This document shows, one piece after another, positions 11,401 through 19,698 of a DNA stretch of 64,000 nucleotides. Under the pieces are notes generated by a model. The model was not told where the DNA came from. It ran no database searches and saw nothing but the letters and a program-made list of their open reading frames with translations. The position numbers and the translations under genes were made by a program. The stretch lies in the NCBI RefSeq assembly GCF_001889545.1, contig NZ_CP018194.1, positions 1,276,501-1,340,500 on the forward strand, read 5' to 3'. Source of the DNA: Granulibacter bethesdensis. GTDB lineage: Bacteria; Pseudomonadota; Alphaproteobacteria; Acetobacterales; Acetobacteraceae. Position 1 is the stretch's first letter, and every line of letters starts with the position of its first letter.

Positions 11401-14218
11401 AATTGCTTCCGGCAATAATTGTATTATTGCCCGAAAGGAGCCAGTTAGCCCCGGTATCGACAACAGCATTCTGGAAACCGATGTAATTTGTACTAAGCCC
11501 GGTGATGGTCCCGACGGATGTTCCGGACAACAGTTCCAGCGTATTGGTGCCGGCGGCATTGGCGATAGCCGTTCCTGTAATGCCGGATGTAATGCCCAGT
11601 TGCAGAGTGTTTGCGCCTGTCCCAGTCATATAGATGGCTGCACCGACGCCATTCGTTGTGTTGGCGGCTGTAGCAGCTGCAGAGATCGTGCCGAGGTTGG
11701 TAATCGTGCCGCCCCCGTTCAGGACAATGCCGATTCCCTGCGTGCCTGTTGCGGAAATAAGCCCGGTGTTCTGGATTGATCCACCACGTATAAGGCGGAC
11801 AGCAACGATATCTCCGACGCTTGCACCCGTGCCTGTTTGCAAAATGGTGCCTGAGTTGTTCAGGAAATCTGAAGAATTTCCTGACATTACCACGGCTTGA
11901 CCAAATGTATTATTATTGGTTGAAGCGGTGATATTGCCTTGATTGAGAAGGGTAACTGGAGCAGCTAAGCTGGTGCCGAAAAGGATGACGCCGAACTGCC
12001 CACCGCTAATGGTCCCGCCGGCCTGATTGGTGATGGTACCACCCGCAGCGGCTGAAATGGCTGCTGTACTTGCAGTGCCACCGGATATAATCCCGCCATT
12101 GATAAGGCTCAGGGAGCCGCTAGTAATAACACCATAGGCAGTTCCAGAGATGGTACCACCGGCCTGATTGCTGACATACCCTGAATTGACGATGTTAACG
12201 GCAATACCAGAAGCACTGGTGGCACTAATTCTGCCGGAATTAACAACGGATACTGTGGTACCACTGCTGGCACTACCATAAATGCCATACCTTGTTCCCT
12301 GAATCAGGGCCGCCGTGCCGGTATTGGTAACGGTGCCACCGTTATAAAGAAAAACGCCATCTGTCTGACCATTGATGGTCGCGCTATTCGTAACACCAAT
12401 GGCAGCAAGGGAACCAATAACACCCCAGTTTCCCTGAATCTGCCCGCTATTGGTGAGGGTTCCCCCATTGACAAGCGAGACAGCGACAGAGGCAGCACTG
12501 ATAGTGGCACCGGCATTATTGACAACCGTGCCTGCGCCTGAAATCAGAACGCCGGTGGCACCGGTAGGACCAGTGGCTAAAATACTGCCGCTGGCATTGT
12601 TGGTGACAGAACCTCCATTACTAAAGGAAACACCAACCAAGCCGCCCTGAATCTGCCCGCTATTGGTGACAGTTCCTCCCCCAGCAAATGATACGCCGAC
12701 TGAAGAGCCAGTAATGGCAGCGCTGCTGGCATTTGTAACCGTTCCTGCACCCGAAATCAGAAGGCCGGTTGCAGAGGAAATAGTGCCGCCGCTATTGTTG
12801 GTGAGAGTGCCAGTTCCACTTAAAAAGGCACCATATCTCGCGCCCTGAATCAGGCCACTATTGGTGATGGTAGCGTTGATAGCTTGCGCAGCACTGATAC
12901 CAAATCCTCCGCTGGATAGCAGGGTTCCGGTATTGTTAACGACTGCTGTGCCTGAAGTAGTGGTGGCTGCGCCAGCGAGAGCAATGGCCGCACCGCCAGT
13001 TGCTGTTCCGCCTGTGATAGTACCGTCATTTAAGACGGTTCCATTGATGATCTGGACGCCATACCCATTGCTTGCCAGAGCCTGAATCACGCCGCCAGCA
13101 TTATTGGTCACATTGCCCGCGAGGCTGATCGCCCAGGGATTTGTGCCGGTGGCATTAATTCTGCCGGAGTTGACTACAGTGGCGGTGGCTGCATTACCCC
13201 CAATCAGGGTATTGGCAGCACCTGAAATGGTTGCGCCTGCTGCGTTGCTGAGCACGCCTCCATTGATCAGAGAGACCTGTGTGCCGCTGATGATTCCCGT
13301 ATTTGTCAGGGTGCCGCTATTAAGCAGGTTGGTTAAGGTAGGGGTACCGGAAATGGTCCAGTTTGCCCCTGCATCCACTGTTCCGGTCTGGAAACCGAGG
13401 AAGTTTGTGGCATTGACCGTTCCGGCTGATGTTCCGGACAACAGCTCCAGCGTATTTACGCCGGTAGAATTGGCGCTAACAGTACCAATAATCGTAGATG
13501 CAACACCCAGTTGAAGCAGGTTTGTACCTGTGCCAGCCATGTTGATGGCAAGGCCTGTTCCATTGGTAAGATTGGCGGCCGTGGAGGCGGCAGAGACGGT
13601 GCCAAAGTTGGTGATTGTCCCGCCGACATTGAGAACAATGCCCATCCCTGTGGTATTTGAAACACTGATTAGTCCAGTGTTGGTAATCGTCCCGCCTCTT
13701 AAAAGGCGAACGGCAGCAAGGTCGCCGGTGCTTATGCCTGTCCCAGTTTGCTGGATAGTTCCCGAATTGTTTAGAAAATCTGAGGAACTGCCGCCCAACA
13801 GGACGGCGTGGCCGAATGAAGTGCCTGTGGAACCTTTAATGAGGCCCGCATTGATAACGGTCGCAGCCGTTCCCAGGGTGCTGTAAAGCACAACGCCGAA
13901 CTGACCACCGGCGATTGTTCCATCGCTTAGATTGGTGACAGAGCCACCATTATTCGTGGCAATTCCCTGACCGCCCGGCGCTGTGGAGCTGATGGTCCCA
14001 CTGTTAATAACAATGCCGGTTCCTGCAAGGCTGATACCGAAACTTGTGCCAGTAACAGTACCGCTATTGGTGATTGACCACGCTATTGTTGTAAGGCTGC
14101 TTTGAATTCCGATGCCGGCCGTATTGCCAACAGCAGTGCCCGCCTGAATTAAAATCGGGTTCGTGTAGGCGGGGGTGACAAGAGTAATACCGGATGTGGT
14201 GGATGTAAGAGTTGTCAT
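5468..14218 (-). CDS. Giant repetitive surface/secreted protein with C-terminal Hint domain
   Basis: A 2,916-residue protein starting at the ATG at 14218 behind an AGGCGGA ribosome-binding site. Most of it is low-complexity beta-helix-like repeats rich in Gly, Thr, Asn and Ser, built on variations of 'ITNSGTIxG', as in adhesins and filamentous repeat proteins. No Sec signal peptide or C-terminal beta-barrel is visible. From about residue 2,709 it switches to a Hint (hedgehog/intein, Hint_2-like) domain beginning TPCYVHGTLILTDRGEVPVE, with a candidate nucleophilic Cys in that first block. Hint domains of this class are frequent on large Acetobacteraceae proteins and may cleave or attach the repeat region. 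The export route is unknown. Confidence 0.85.
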   Translation of the reverse strand: MTTLTSTTSGITLVTPAYTNPILIQAGTAVGNTAGIGIQSSLTTIAWSITNSGTVTGTSFGISLAGTGIVINSGTISSTAPGGQGIATNNGGSVTNLSDGTIAGGQFGVVLYSTLGTAATVINAGLIKGSTGTSFGHAVLLGGSSSDFLNNSGTIQQTGTGISTGDLAAVRLLRGGTITNTGLISVSNTTGMGIVLNVGGTITNFGTVSAASTAANLTNGTGLAINMAGTGTNLLQLGVASTIIGTVSANSTGVNTLELLSGTSAGTVNATNFLGFQTGTVDAGANWTISGTPTLTNLLNSGTLTNTGIISGTQVSLINGGVLSNAAGATISGAANTLIGGNAATATVVNSGRINATGTNPWAISLAGNVTNNAGGVIQALASNGYGVQIINGTVLNDGTITGGTATGGAAIALAGAATTTSGTAVVNNTGTLLSSGGFGISAAQAINATITNSGLIQGARYGAFLSGTGTLTNNSGGTISSATGLLISGAGTVTNASSAAITGSSVGVSFAGGGTVTNSGQIQGGLVGVSFSNGGSVTNNASGSILATGPTGATGVLISGAGTVVNNAGATISAASVAVSLVNGGTLTNSGQIQGNWGVIGSLAAIGVTNSATINGQTDGVFLYNGGTVTNTGTAALIQGTRYGIYGSASSGTTVSVVNSGRISATSASGIAVNIVNSGYVSNQAGGTISGTAYGVITSGSLSLINGGIISGGTASTAAISAAAGGTITNQAGGTISGGQFGVILFGTSLAAPVTLLNQGNITASTNNNTFGQAVVMSGNSSDFLNNSGTILQTGTGASVGDIVAVRLIRGGSIQNTGLISATGTQGIGIVLNGGGTITNLGTISAAATAANTTNGVGAAIYMTGTGANTLQLGITSGITGTAIANAAGTNTLELLSGTSVGTITGLSTNYIGFQNAVVDTGANWLLSGNNTIIAGSNFTNKGTLTLNTQLLTSGILNNQTNAVINGSIAINPGGSILNSGAITGAIGGFNSAILTNYGTITGTGPIVVSMIDQNGTLGNTVNNFGTISVSSGGTAIRLGEIGAGSNVLNLNAGQTIIGSVVALGTVNINRLNLIGTATGTNAPPTLSGLGSTITGFNQITATSGSNWQLTGNNSVSNTQTFSLVGASLTNANSATFTGALTLGSASTLTNSGSLIANSNGTAVLMNSGANTLILYPTAAITGTVSGIGTLNWVSLASASSNGTISGIGTQYTGVNVQVDNGAYWTASGANSIVSGLTLRVVGTLENQGTLDNSGIISNSGSIINAGRINGSISLVAQGQFTNRDGAVFNDNGAAIAGQQVTITNKGTLTGQGTNGYGASISGGGTVTNLGSISGDFRGIQFGANPAIVFNSGIITGSLADGIRLLNGGSVTNNTGAVIQGGTVGVYATGSTTGTSATDAVTISNGSDGKISGTSASGIGINLAYNGTITNSGFIQGGTGTNAAGIILSSATATIINTKSITAGGWGISAASTNNVNINNSNLISGGIYGAVLGVGTVLNTSTGTITGSSAGISASGFITVTNSGQITGNSAVASVNGGSVNNEVGGTISGVRFGIVLFGTNVANTVVNSGIILGNSDTTFGQAVVLSGNASDNLTNSGTIKQTGTGTAIGDLAAVRLITGGTINNTGFIGVTNSLATAIVLNNGGTITNRGTISAASTAANLTNGAGLAINMTGTGTNLLQLGVGSTIIGTANANSAGANTLELLSGTSAGTVNATNFFGFQTGTIDAGANWTLQGTATTFRQLLNSGSLTNTGFIGGASISLINGAFLSNAAGATISGAANTLIGGSAGTATVINSGSINATGTNPWAISLAGNVTNNAGGVIQALSSNGFGAQIINGTVLNNGTITGGTATGGAAVALAGAVVATVGTAVVNNTGTLQSSGGFGINAWPAITATVTNSGLIQGGRYGVFLGGTGSIASTITNNNGGTIQSLSTSSTDAAGVMLGGAGTVVNNAGATITAASVAVSLVNGGTLTNSGQIQGNSGVVGSLAAIVVTNSGNISGQTDGVYLYNGGTVNNTGTAALIQGSRYGIYGSASSGAVVSVTNAGRINATSASGIAVAFANAGYVSNQAGGTISGTAYGITAGSFLSLINAGIISGGSASTGAISGGAGGTITNQAGGTISGSQFGVILTSTSSTAPATLVNQGNITASTTNTFGHAVILSGNSSDLLNNSGTILQAGTGASSGDIAAVRLARGGSIQNTGLISATGTQGIGIVLNVGGTITNFGTISAAATAANTVNGVGAAIYMAGTGANTLQLGITSRITGTAVANAAGTNTLELLSATAAGTITGIGTNYVGFQNAVVDGGANWILSGTNTIIAGNNFTNRGTVINAGTFSGAMTLAANSVMTNTATAVLSNAALSSAIFGTGTSAAIINNGTIQGGQSGTALISLSASSTLTNIGQIIQTGSAATGLTMGNGGTILNSGTISVAGGNNTGISMAAGTITNSSLIRVGSGQSTGISMSGAGSINNTGTISAVGALSQAIILGGGGTITNSGSILTQGTARTAINFGAGNSRLVIGSGSTIVGQVTAAGTGNVLELDGAGTTLSGFGTQYTGFQTINVQGNGWVLADTLTNTNILMQATGTLTISQALAASNTITMAGTSSGGVGSGNIIISTPGTALAATVSDFGNGESITLTGLAYQASDVVDVVSSGGNVLLILSHVASDGTKTQYYSIKLDPNAHDQNYKMRQASSGNGVTIYDDGTPCYVHGTLILTDRGEVPVEDLEIGDNVITAAGEVRPIRWLGRRSYNGRFIQDRRDVLPVRIRQGALDGVLPKRDLLVSPLHAMFIDGVLVPAGRLVNGVSIIQEQHVETLSYVHIELDTHDVVLAEGAASETYVEDNNRNMFHNAYSYTCERTFQTQKHVRKRNGVIAASYCATRVVDGIKLESIRKRLMEDVVHQNPSAFMKKHSA
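7225..9570 (-). repeat. Second copy of a large internal duplication in the repeat protein
   Basis: This block matches 11,385-13,905 along most of its length. It opens (in protein order) with sub-block A' (about 8,985-9,565) and closes with sub-block B' (about 7,225-7,850). Both sub-blocks contain variants of a segment running from 'FGIVLFG..' through 'NTLELLSGT'. The copy-to-copy offset changes from about 4,344 to about 4,160 bases because the first copy carries roughly 60 extra residues of repeats. Confidence 0.8.
11385..13905 (-). repeat. First copy of a large internal duplication in the repeat protein
   Basis: The partner of 7,225-9,570. It contains sub-block A (about 13,330-13,900) and sub-block B (about 11,385-12,010). 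A and B are themselves related, so the protein has an A-B-A'-B' architecture made by at least two rounds of duplication. Shared landmarks include 'NTLIGG', 'NPWAISLAGNVTNNAGG' and 'GTATGGAA'. Confidence 0.8.
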
Positions 14219-14555
14219 TCGATCCGCCTGACTGAGCCTGAAATGTTAATTTTTTATGAGTAGTTATTTGCATAGCAAGAAAACAATAGGGTGTGTAGTA
14301 AAATTATAATGATTCTTTTTAAAATTGAATTTGTATTTATTGATTACAGTATAATTAAGTTCAAAATAGATACTTGTAATAATTTTTTTTTATAAAATGT
14401 ATTTTTGTATTTTTAATGAGAGATGGATCGGTCTGCCGCCCCTAACTTCAGCATAGGGGTGGCGCGGTTAACGTTACCTTCATCAAAAATTCTGAAGAGG
14501 TCTCATCCAGCCACTACCCGTTGATTTCGTAGGCATACCGGCGCAAAAAGCCGAT
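14219..14555. other. Intergenic region between the repeat protein and cysS
   Basis: This 337-base region holds the divergent promoters of the giant repeat gene (minus) and cysS (plus). The left two-thirds is strongly AT-rich. A 9-bp hairpin with one G-T pair (CCGCCCCTA at 14436-14444, TAGGGGTGG at 14454-14462) lies about 95 bases before the cysS start. It has no U-run after it, so it may be a leader structure rather than a terminator. No additional gene is seen. Confidence 0.5.
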
Positions 14556-15926
14556 ATGAATCAGGCAGCCTTTTTCCTTTATAACTCAGCCACCCACGGG
14601 CGGGAGCCATTCAGGCCTATCGACCCGAATCACGTTAAAATATACGTGTGTGGACCGACCGTTTATGATTTGGCCCATATCGGTAATGCCCGCAGCATGG
14701 TGGTGTTTGATGTGCTGGCCCGGGTTCTTCGCAGGCTTTATCCTCGCGTTACCTATGCACGAAACATCACGGATGTAGATGACAAGATCAATGCCCGCGC
14801 TCGTGAAAGCGGGGTTTCCATTGATGAGATTACTGCCCGGACGACGGCTGATTTCCATGCCGATATGGCCAGTCTCGGCAATCTGCCACCGGACATAGAG
14901 CCGAGGGCAACCGGCCATATCGCTGAAATGATTCTTCTGATCGAGAAGCTGATCGTTCAGGGGCATGCTTACGCGACACATGGTGAGGGGGAGGGGCATG
15001 TACTGTTCTCCGTAGCCAGCGATCCTTCCTATGGGTCTTTGTCGAACCGATCACCGGACGAACTGCTGGCGGGTGCGCGGGTTGATCCAGCCCCTTACAA
15101 GAAAGACCCCGGCGATTTTGTGCTCTGGAAGCCATCAGCCGACGATCAGCCCGGATGGGACAGCCCGTGGGGACGTGGCCGCCCAGGCTGGCATATTGAA
15201 TGCAGTGCCATGTCCTGGCGCTATCTGGGCGAGGACTTTGATATTCATGGCGGTGGTGGAGACCTGATTTTCCCCCACCACGAGAATGAATGCGCCCAGA
15301 GCCGCTGCGCTTTCCCAGGCAGCCATTTCGCCCATTACTGGATGCACAGCGCGATGCTGCTGCTGGATGGGGAGAAAATGTCCAAAAGTCTGGGCAACGT
15401 GCTGACTGTGCGCGATCTGCTGGCGCAGGCGGATGGTGAGGCGATCCGGTTGCTGTTCCTGAAAACCCATTACCGGGGCGTACTGGATTTCCGCTATGAG
15501 GCGTTGAAGGAGGCCGGTAAGGAGCTTGATCGCTTCTACCGTGCCTTGCAGGCACATCCCGCCCTGCCTGATCTGGACGAGACCTCCGAAAATCCAGTGC
15601 TGGATGCGTTGCGGGATGATCTGAACACGCCGCAGGCTCTCTCCCTGATGCATGGGCTGGCTCATGCGGCGTTGGGAGGGGATGTGCTTGCGGCAGCACA
15701 GTTGAAGCAGGGTGGTATGCTGATGGGACTATTCGCGCGTGAGGCCGAGGCATGGTTCCAGCGTGGGATCAATCCTGACGAGATTGCCCAGCGGATTGCG
15801 GATCGTCTTCAGGCGCGCAAGGACCGGAATTTTGCCGAGGCCGATCGTATCCGCAATGAACTGGCTGCAGCAGGTATCCTGCTGGAGGATGGGCCATCAG
15901 GAACCACATGGCGGCGGGCCAGCTGA
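14556..15926 (+). CDS. cysS: Cysteinyl-tRNA synthetase
   Basis: A 456-residue class I aminoacyl-tRNA synthetase that charges tRNA-Cys. The zinc-site region (YVCGPTVYD, Cys32), the HIGH-type motif HIGN (41-44) and the KMSKS motif (274-278) are all visible. Length and order of motifs match the usual bacterial enzyme. The C-terminal helical region ends with RKDRNFAEADRIRNELA, typical of CysRS anticodon-binding tails. It is followed 38 bases later by trmJ, and the two may be co-transcribed. Confidence 0.97.
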   Translation: MNQAAFFLYNSATHGREPFRPIDPNHVKIYVCGPTVYDLAHIGNARSMVVFDVLARVLRRLYPRVTYARNITDVDDKINARARESGVSIDEITARTTADFHADMASLGNLPPDIEPRATGHIAEMILLIEKLIVQGHAYATHGEGEGHVLFSVASDPSYGSLSNRSPDELLAGARVDPAPYKKDPGDFVLWKPSADDQPGWDSPWGRGRPGWHIECSAMSWRYLGEDFDIHGGGGDLIFPHHENECAQSRCAFPGSHFAHYWMHSAMLLLDGEKMSKSLGNVLTVRDLLAQADGEAIRLLFLKTHYRGVLDFRYEALKEAGKELDRFYRALQAHPALPDLDETSENPVLDALRDDLNTPQALSLMHGLAHAALGGDVLAAAQLKQGGMLMGLFAREAEAWFQRGINPDEIAQRIADRLQARKDRNFAEADRIRNELAAAGILLEDGPSGTTWRRAS

Positions 15927-15963
15927 TTTTTCCCTCTGTACAGTATTAAGGCACATTGAGATT

Positions 15964-16731
15964 ATGACTGGACGAGACGGCGGGGCACCGCTTCAACCGC
16001 GTGACCCAAGCCCGGTTATTATCCTTGTGCGGCCGCAACTGGCGGAGAATATCGGCTCCACGGCGCGGGCCATGGCGAATTGCGGCCTGTTCCACCTGCG
16101 TCTGGTCTCACCGCGGGATGGGTGGCCGCAAGAGAGGGCATGGCGCACTGCATCAGGAGCTGACAAAATCCTCAACTCCCTGACTGTTCATGAGACAGTT
16201 GAGGATGCAGTTGAGGATCTGCACCGCGTCTTTGCCACCTGCCCGAGACCGCGTCATATCGTCAAGACCATCATGACCGCCCGGGGAGCAGCCACGGATA
16301 TAACGCTTGCCTGTGAGCGTGGGCTGAAAACCGGTATTCTGTTCGGGCCGGAAAGGGCCGGGCTGGATAATGATGATATGGCTTGTGCGGATACGCTGGT
16401 TCGCTATCCGCTCAATCCGGATTTCATGTCGCTGAATGTATCTCAGGCGGTGATGGTCATGGGGTATGAATGGTGGATGGCGCAGGATGCCACGCCATCA
16501 CGCCAGTTGATGACCAACGAATCCCATGTGGCTACCAAAGGTGAGTTAAACAATTTCCTGCGTCATCTGGTCAGGGAGCTTGATGAGTGCGGATTTCTGA
16601 GAAATGAACAGAAACGCGCCGGCATGATTCGCAATATCAGGCATTTATTCCTGAGAGGAGAGGTGACGGAGCAGGAGCTGAGAACCCTGCATGGCGTTGT
16701 TCATGAGCTTTCTCATGGGCGCGGGCGTTAA
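15964..16731 (+). CDS. trmJ: tRNA (cytidine/uridine-2'-O)-methyltransferase TrmJ-like
   Basis: A 255-residue SPOUT-family RNA methyltransferase. I chose the ATG at 15964; the open frame extends upstream into cysS, but that extension is not homologous-looking. Landmarks are the N-terminal RPQLAENIGSTARAMANCG and the knot motifs ILFGPERAGLDNDD and YPLNPDFMSLNVSQAVMV, which form the SAM-binding trefoil. TrmJ methylates the ribose at position 32 of tRNAs. The C-terminal helical extension (about residues 170-255) also fits TrmJ rather than the shorter TrmL. Confidence 0.88.
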   Translation: MTGRDGGAPLQPRDPSPVIILVRPQLAENIGSTARAMANCGLFHLRLVSPRDGWPQERAWRTASGADKILNSLTVHETVEDAVEDLHRVFATCPRPRHIVKTIMTARGAATDITLACERGLKTGILFGPERAGLDNDDMACADTLVRYPLNPDFMSLNVSQAVMVMGYEWWMAQDATPSRQLMTNESHVATKGELNNFLRHLVRELDECGFLRNEQKRAGMIRNIRHLFLRGEVTEQELRTLHGVVHELSHGRGR

Positions 16732-16910
16732 AAGCATTTTATGGTCATGCCAATTGTGACAAAAAATCGGCAAAAAATGCTGAGATTTTTGAAGATAAAA
16801 ATTTAGGATTTGATAAAATCAGATTTTCTGAATGATCTTTCAAAGGGTTTGTGATTGAATAAAGACTCATAATCAAATATTGTTCAAGGTTACATAGATT
16901 TCAGGAAGTA

Positions 16911-17909
16911 ATGCTTTCCTTGTTTCACCATTATGATTCCTGCTTTTGTGGTAAGAAAATCCTTGTCACAGGCGGTGCCGGATTTCTTGGTTCCAGCCTT
17001 TGTGCGGCTTTGGCCGGCCAGGGTGGAGAAGTAACGGTTCTGGATAGTTTCCTGCCGGGGAGTGGTGCCAACATGGCCAATCTCTCGTCTCTGGACATCA
17101 CTCTTGTCCGTGCTTCTCTGGAAGAGGCCGACCTGCATACTCTGTGTGAGGGAACAGATTTCATTTTCAATCTTGCTGGCCAGACGGGCCATCTGGCGGC
17201 GCAGCTTGATCCGTTTGCTGATCTGGCTATCAACGCCATGGCCCAGCTACGCCTGATTGCGGCGGTGAGGGATGTAGCACCGGAGGCGGTTATTGTTCAT
17301 GCTTCGACCAGGCAGTGCTACGGTCGCACCGGTGGTGCAGCGGTCGATGAGAGCCATGTTTCCGCACCGCAGGATTTCAACGGTGTCTCCAAACTCGCGG
17401 GTGAGCAGTACTGGATGGCGGAAAGCCGCGTGCATGGGCGCAAGGTGACGGTGCTGCGTCTGACCAACTGCTACGGCCCCAGACTGCGCCTTCAGGATGG
17501 ACGGCAGACCTTTCTGGGAACATGGCTGCGTCATGCGCTTCTGAGCCAGCCATTCGAGGTCTGGGGTGGGCAGCAGGTGCGGGATTTCACCTATGTTGAC
17601 GATGTAACAGCGGCCTTTATGGCCGCGGCAACTACGCCGGAGTGTTTTGGGCGTCTGTTCAATATCGGGGGATATGAAAGTGCCTCCTTGCTGACATTGG
17701 CTGATCTGCTGGTTAAGGTCGCGCCTTTCCCGGTGCGGTATACGATCAAGGAATTGCCGGAAGAACGGGCCAGAATAGATATCGGCGCCTATTGTGCCGA
17801 TGATCGTGCTTTTCGGGAGGCCACTGGCTGGAAACCCGGGATTTCTCTGGCGGACGGGTTGAGGCAGTCATTGGAATGGTATCAGCCGAGAATGCAGGAT
17901 TATGTCTGA
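16911..17909 (+). CDS. NAD-dependent epimerase/dehydratase (extended SDR), nucleotide-sugar type
   Basis: A 332-residue extended short-chain dehydrogenase. The nucleotide-binding motif GGAGFLG is at residues 21-27. The usual catalytic YxxxK reads NGVSK, with Asn157 in place of Tyr and Lys161 kept. C-terminal landmarks are LRLTNCYGPRLR and VRDFTYVDDV. From memory, a subgroup of sugar-nucleotide SDRs carries this Asn variant, so it need not be dead. It overlaps the next aminotransferase gene by 8 bases. It probably modifies a nucleotide-linked hexose for a surface polysaccharide; the exact reaction is not determinable. Confidence 0.85.
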   Translation: MLSLFHHYDSCFCGKKILVTGGAGFLGSSLCAALAGQGGEVTVLDSFLPGSGANMANLSSLDITLVRASLEEADLHTLCEGTDFIFNLAGQTGHLAAQLDPFADLAINAMAQLRLIAAVRDVAPEAVIVHASTRQCYGRTGGAAVDESHVSAPQDFNGVSKLAGEQYWMAESRVHGRKVTVLRLTNCYGPRLRLQDGRQTFLGTWLRHALLSQPFEVWGGQQVRDFTYVDDVTAAFMAAATTPECFGRLFNIGGYESASLLTLADLLVKVAPFPVRYTIKELPEERARIDIGAYCADDRAFREATGWKPGISLADGLRQSLEWYQPRMQDYV

Positions 17910-19053
17910 CCCTGTGATCGTGCCGCAGGCTGATCCGCGCGCCTTCTATCTGGCGCACCGGGCGGAGATTGATGACGCTCTTTCAGGTGTTCTGGCGTCT
18001 GGCAGTTATATTCTCGGGGAGCAGGTTTCTGCTTTTGAAAGGGAATTTGCCACCTGGCTTGGGCGTTCCCATGCGATAGCCTGCGGCAGTGCGACCGATG
18101 GGCTGGTCCTTGCGCTGCGTGCTCTGGGGGTCGGGGAAGGGTGTTCAGTCGCCACGGTTTCTCATACCGCCGTGGCGGTGATTGCGGCGATTGAGATGGC
18201 GGGGGCACAGCCTGTGCTGCTCGATATCAATCCAGCCGATTACTGCATGAACGTGGATGAGCTGACGAAGACTCTTCGTGAACCATTGGATGGGGCTGCC
18301 CCCGTGCGGGCTGTTATCCCGGTTCATCTCTATGGCCAGCCAGTGGATATGACAGCGCTCATGCTGGCGGCAAATCAGGCCGGGATTCCGGTTATCGAGG
18401 ATTGCAGCCAGGCACATGGCGCCTGCCATCATGGCAAAATGGTGGGCACTTATAGCACCCTGTCCGTTTTCAGCCTGTATCCGACCAAAAATCTTTGTGC
18501 TCTTGGTGATGCGGGAATTGTCAGCACCGACGATCCGGATATTGCAGACACCCTGCGGCGCCTGCGCCAGTACGGGTGGGGACAGCAAAGACAATCAGAG
18601 TTAAAAGGCGTCAATTCCCGCATGGATGATATTCAGGCATCCATCCTCAGAATTGGGCTCGATTGTCTGGATCAAAGAAACAGCCAGCGGCAGATAATTG
18701 CTGGGACCTATGATGCCACCCTGCGCGATATTGGCGGCCAGCCTCCACTTATTCGCCCTGAGAATACGCATGTCTACCATCAGTATGTCATCCGGGTGCG
18801 GGATCGGAACCGTCTGAGAGATGAGCTGAAGCAGGAAGGCGTTCAGACCGCGATTCATTACCCATATCCCGCTCACAGCCAGCCTGCTTATTTGAACAGG
18901 ATAGCCCTCGGGCCTGCCCGCTGCGCGGAGACGGTTAAAGCGGCTGATACCATTCTCAGCCTGCCGATGTTTCCGGAGCTGGAAAGCGGACAGGTTGAGC
19001 ATGTCTGTGCCATGCTCAGGAAATTTTCTCATCTGATTCGGCAGGATGATTGA
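17902..19053 (+). CDS. DegT/DnrJ/EryC1/StrS family sugar aminotransferase
   Basis: A 383-residue PLP-dependent aminotransferase of the sugar-modifying DegT class. It transfers an amino group to a keto-sugar nucleotide. The PLP lysine is Lys196 in SLYPTKNLCALGDAG, and typical landmarks such as VIPVHLYGQPVDM and IEDCSQAHGA precede it. The ATG overlaps the end of the SDR gene by 8 bases, and the acyltransferase gene begins right after its stop codon. Together the three make an aminated, acylated sugar donor. Confidence 0.93.
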   Translation: MSDPVIVPQADPRAFYLAHRAEIDDALSGVLASGSYILGEQVSAFEREFATWLGRSHAIACGSATDGLVLALRALGVGEGCSVATVSHTAVAVIAAIEMAGAQPVLLDINPADYCMNVDELTKTLREPLDGAAPVRAVIPVHLYGQPVDMTALMLAANQAGIPVIEDCSQAHGACHHGKMVGTYSTLSVFSLYPTKNLCALGDAGIVSTDDPDIADTLRRLRQYGWGQQRQSELKGVNSRMDDIQASILRIGLDCLDQRNSQRQIIAGTYDATLRDIGGQPPLIRPENTHVYHQYVIRVRDRNRLRDELKQEGVQTAIHYPYPAHSQPAYLNRIALGPARCAETVKAADTILSLPMFPELESGQVEHVCAMLRKFSHLIRQDD

Positions 19054-19692
19054 ATGATGCGCTCTCTGGCTCTTTTCGGTGCAGGCTCTGCCTTGGCTGT
19101 GGATGTCGAGGAAAGCTGCCGCCGAAATGGTATCAATCTACGGGTCGTCGTCCGTAACACCGAACACACGGCGCATCCGGATGTGGAAGCACCCTCCGTT
19201 ACTCTTGAGGAAATCACGGAGGATCTCGTCGGGACGGAGTGGCTGATCCCGCTTTTTACCCCGGGCAACCGCAAAAAAGCATGGCAGCATGCGACGTCGC
19301 TGGGATTGAACAGCTTTGCCTCCCTGCTGGATGCTTCATCCGTGTACCCTTCCCGCCTGAGCGTGGAGGAGGGGGTTTATGTCAACTCCGGCTGCACGAT
19401 CGGGGCATGTTCCCGGCTTGGCCGATTTTCATTGATCAACCGGGGTTGTTCGGTCGGGCATCACCTGTCGCTCGGAGCTTTTTCCTCAATCGGGCCGGGG
19501 GCGGTTCTGGCCGGTGAGGTGACTGTTGAGGAAGAGGTGATGATCGGGGCAGGCGCCATTATTCTGCCTACGGTGAGGATTGGCGCACGTGCCCGGATCG
19601 GTGCCGGGGCTGTGGTTCGCAAGGATGTGCCTCCCGGTGCTTTGGTAGCAGCCCCCGATGCGCGTGTTCTGCTGCGAACACGCGCAGGGTAA
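19054..19692 (+). CDS. NeuD/PglD-like sugar O/N-acyltransferase, hexapeptide repeat
   Basis: A 212-residue protein starting at the ATG immediately after the upstream TGA. The N-terminal third is a small nucleotide-sugar-binding fold (SLALFGAGSALAVDVEES). From about residue 95 it becomes a left-handed beta-helix of hexapeptide repeats (GCTIGACSRLGRFSLINRGC, MIGAGAIILPTVRIGARARI). This is the PglD/NeuD layout of enzymes that acetylate amino sugars. It ends only 6 bases from the convergent glycosyltransferase. Confidence 0.87.
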   Translation: MMRSLALFGAGSALAVDVEESCRRNGINLRVVVRNTEHTAHPDVEAPSVTLEEITEDLVGTEWLIPLFTPGNRKKAWQHATSLGLNSFASLLDASSVYPSRLSVEEGVYVNSGCTIGACSRLGRFSLINRGCSVGHHLSLGAFSSIGPGAVLAGEVTVEEEVMIGAGAIILPTVRIGARARIGAGAVVRKDVPPGALVAAPDARVLLRTRAG

Positions 19693-19698
19693 GCAGAT

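Noticed and set aside
5468-14218. Regularly spaced short repeats resembling a CRISPR array
   Set aside because: The repeats are protein-coding in one continuous frame, vary in sequence and lack constant spacer lengths.
15739-15963. trmJ starting inside cysS at 15739
   Set aside because: This part is read in another frame through the conserved cysS C-terminus; the ATG at 15964 gives the standard TrmJ length.
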